A stretch of DNA of 5,634 bases. Origin: Actinomycetes bacterium. Its GTDB lineage: Bacteria > Actinomycetota > Actinomycetes > Actinomycetales > JAJYRW01. The position numbers were made by a program, and so were the translations under genes. The stretch lies in NCBI GenBank assembly GCA_021793895.1, contig JAJYRW010000110.1:1-5634 (forward strand), written 5' to 3'. The notes beneath the pieces were generated by a model. The model did not search any database. It saw only the letters and a list, made by a program, of their open reading frames with translations, and was not told where the DNA came from. Shown piece after piece: positions 5,580-5,634 of this stretch; position 1 is the first letter of the stretch; every line of letters starts with the position of its first letter.

Positions 5580-5634
5580 GCGACCCCTCGTGCGGCGTTA
5601 TCTCGCTCAACTCCCCCAGGGCCGGAAGGCAGCA
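5580..5634 (+). ncRNA. ffs: 4.5S SRP RNA (small type), 3' truncated by window end
   Basis: The end of the window carries the universal SRP RNA domain IV tip. CAGG (5617-5620) is followed by a GCC/GGC stem (5621-5623 with 5628-5630) capped by a GGAA tetraloop (5624-5627), then AGCA (5631-5634), the A-rich 3' side of the symmetric internal loop. This is the site bound by the Ffh M domain. The upstream sequence GTTATCTCGCTCAACTCCCC fits the 5' half of actinobacterial 4.5S RNA. The 5' end is an estimate from the -10 box and the usual ~45 nt between 5' end and tetraloop. The 3' half, which would pair back, lies beyond the window. The RNA joins Ffh in targeting membrane and secreted proteins to FtsY and the translocon. 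Confidence 0.9.

Noticed and set aside
1..5634. Mobile elements, CRISPR arrays, attachment sites
   Set aside because: No transposase or integrase coding, no regularly spaced repeats, and no partial tRNA duplicate beside the tRNA-Ser were seen.

Overview
The window is chromosomal DNA from an actinobacterium. This rests on the high G+C content, frequent GTG/TTG starts, weak or absent Shine-Dalgarno sites, an ECF-type S component, the pairing of a VapB-annotated family gene with a LytR_C membrane protein, and a tRNA-Ser(GGA) followed by an SRP RNA gene of actinobacterial type. I cannot name the genus.

Layout, left to right. (1) A 5'-truncated ECF transporter S component runs rightward to 658; its last ~200 bp lie antisense to the end of the next gene. 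(2) A leftward two-gene operon has a ~99-aa protein of the family commonly labelled 'VapB antitoxin' (1199-1498), followed after 25 bp by a single-pass membrane protein with an extracytoplasmic LytR_C domain and an acidic tail (460-1173). (3) Divergent from it is a stand-alone class I glutamine amidotransferase (1620-2351), which converges on (4) a leftward DUF2231 membrane protein (2362-2937) with a recognisable promoter. (5) A leftward YeiH-family (UPF0324) putative anion/sulfate exporter (3087-4031) is divergent from (6) a LysR-type regulator (4151-5236). Their shared intergenic region carries a perfect TTGTAT-N6-ATACAA dyad over the regulator's likely -10 box. (7) A leftward tRNA-Ser(GGA) with encoded CCA, then (8) a rightward 4.5S SRP RNA gene (ffs), cut by the window end just past its GGAA tetraloop.

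The genes do not form a single pathway. There are two functional pairs: the VapB-like/LytR_C operon, probably envelope-related by comparison with mycobacterial Cei, and the LysR/YeiH divergon, probably a transporter under control of its neighbouring regulator. No mobile element, CRISPR array or clear defence system is visible. I found no convincing new multi-gene system. The items most worth checking are the yeiH 5' end (missing start or frameshift), the dyad with a likely leaderless lysR-type mRNA, the long convergent coding overlap, and the doubtful antitoxin label.
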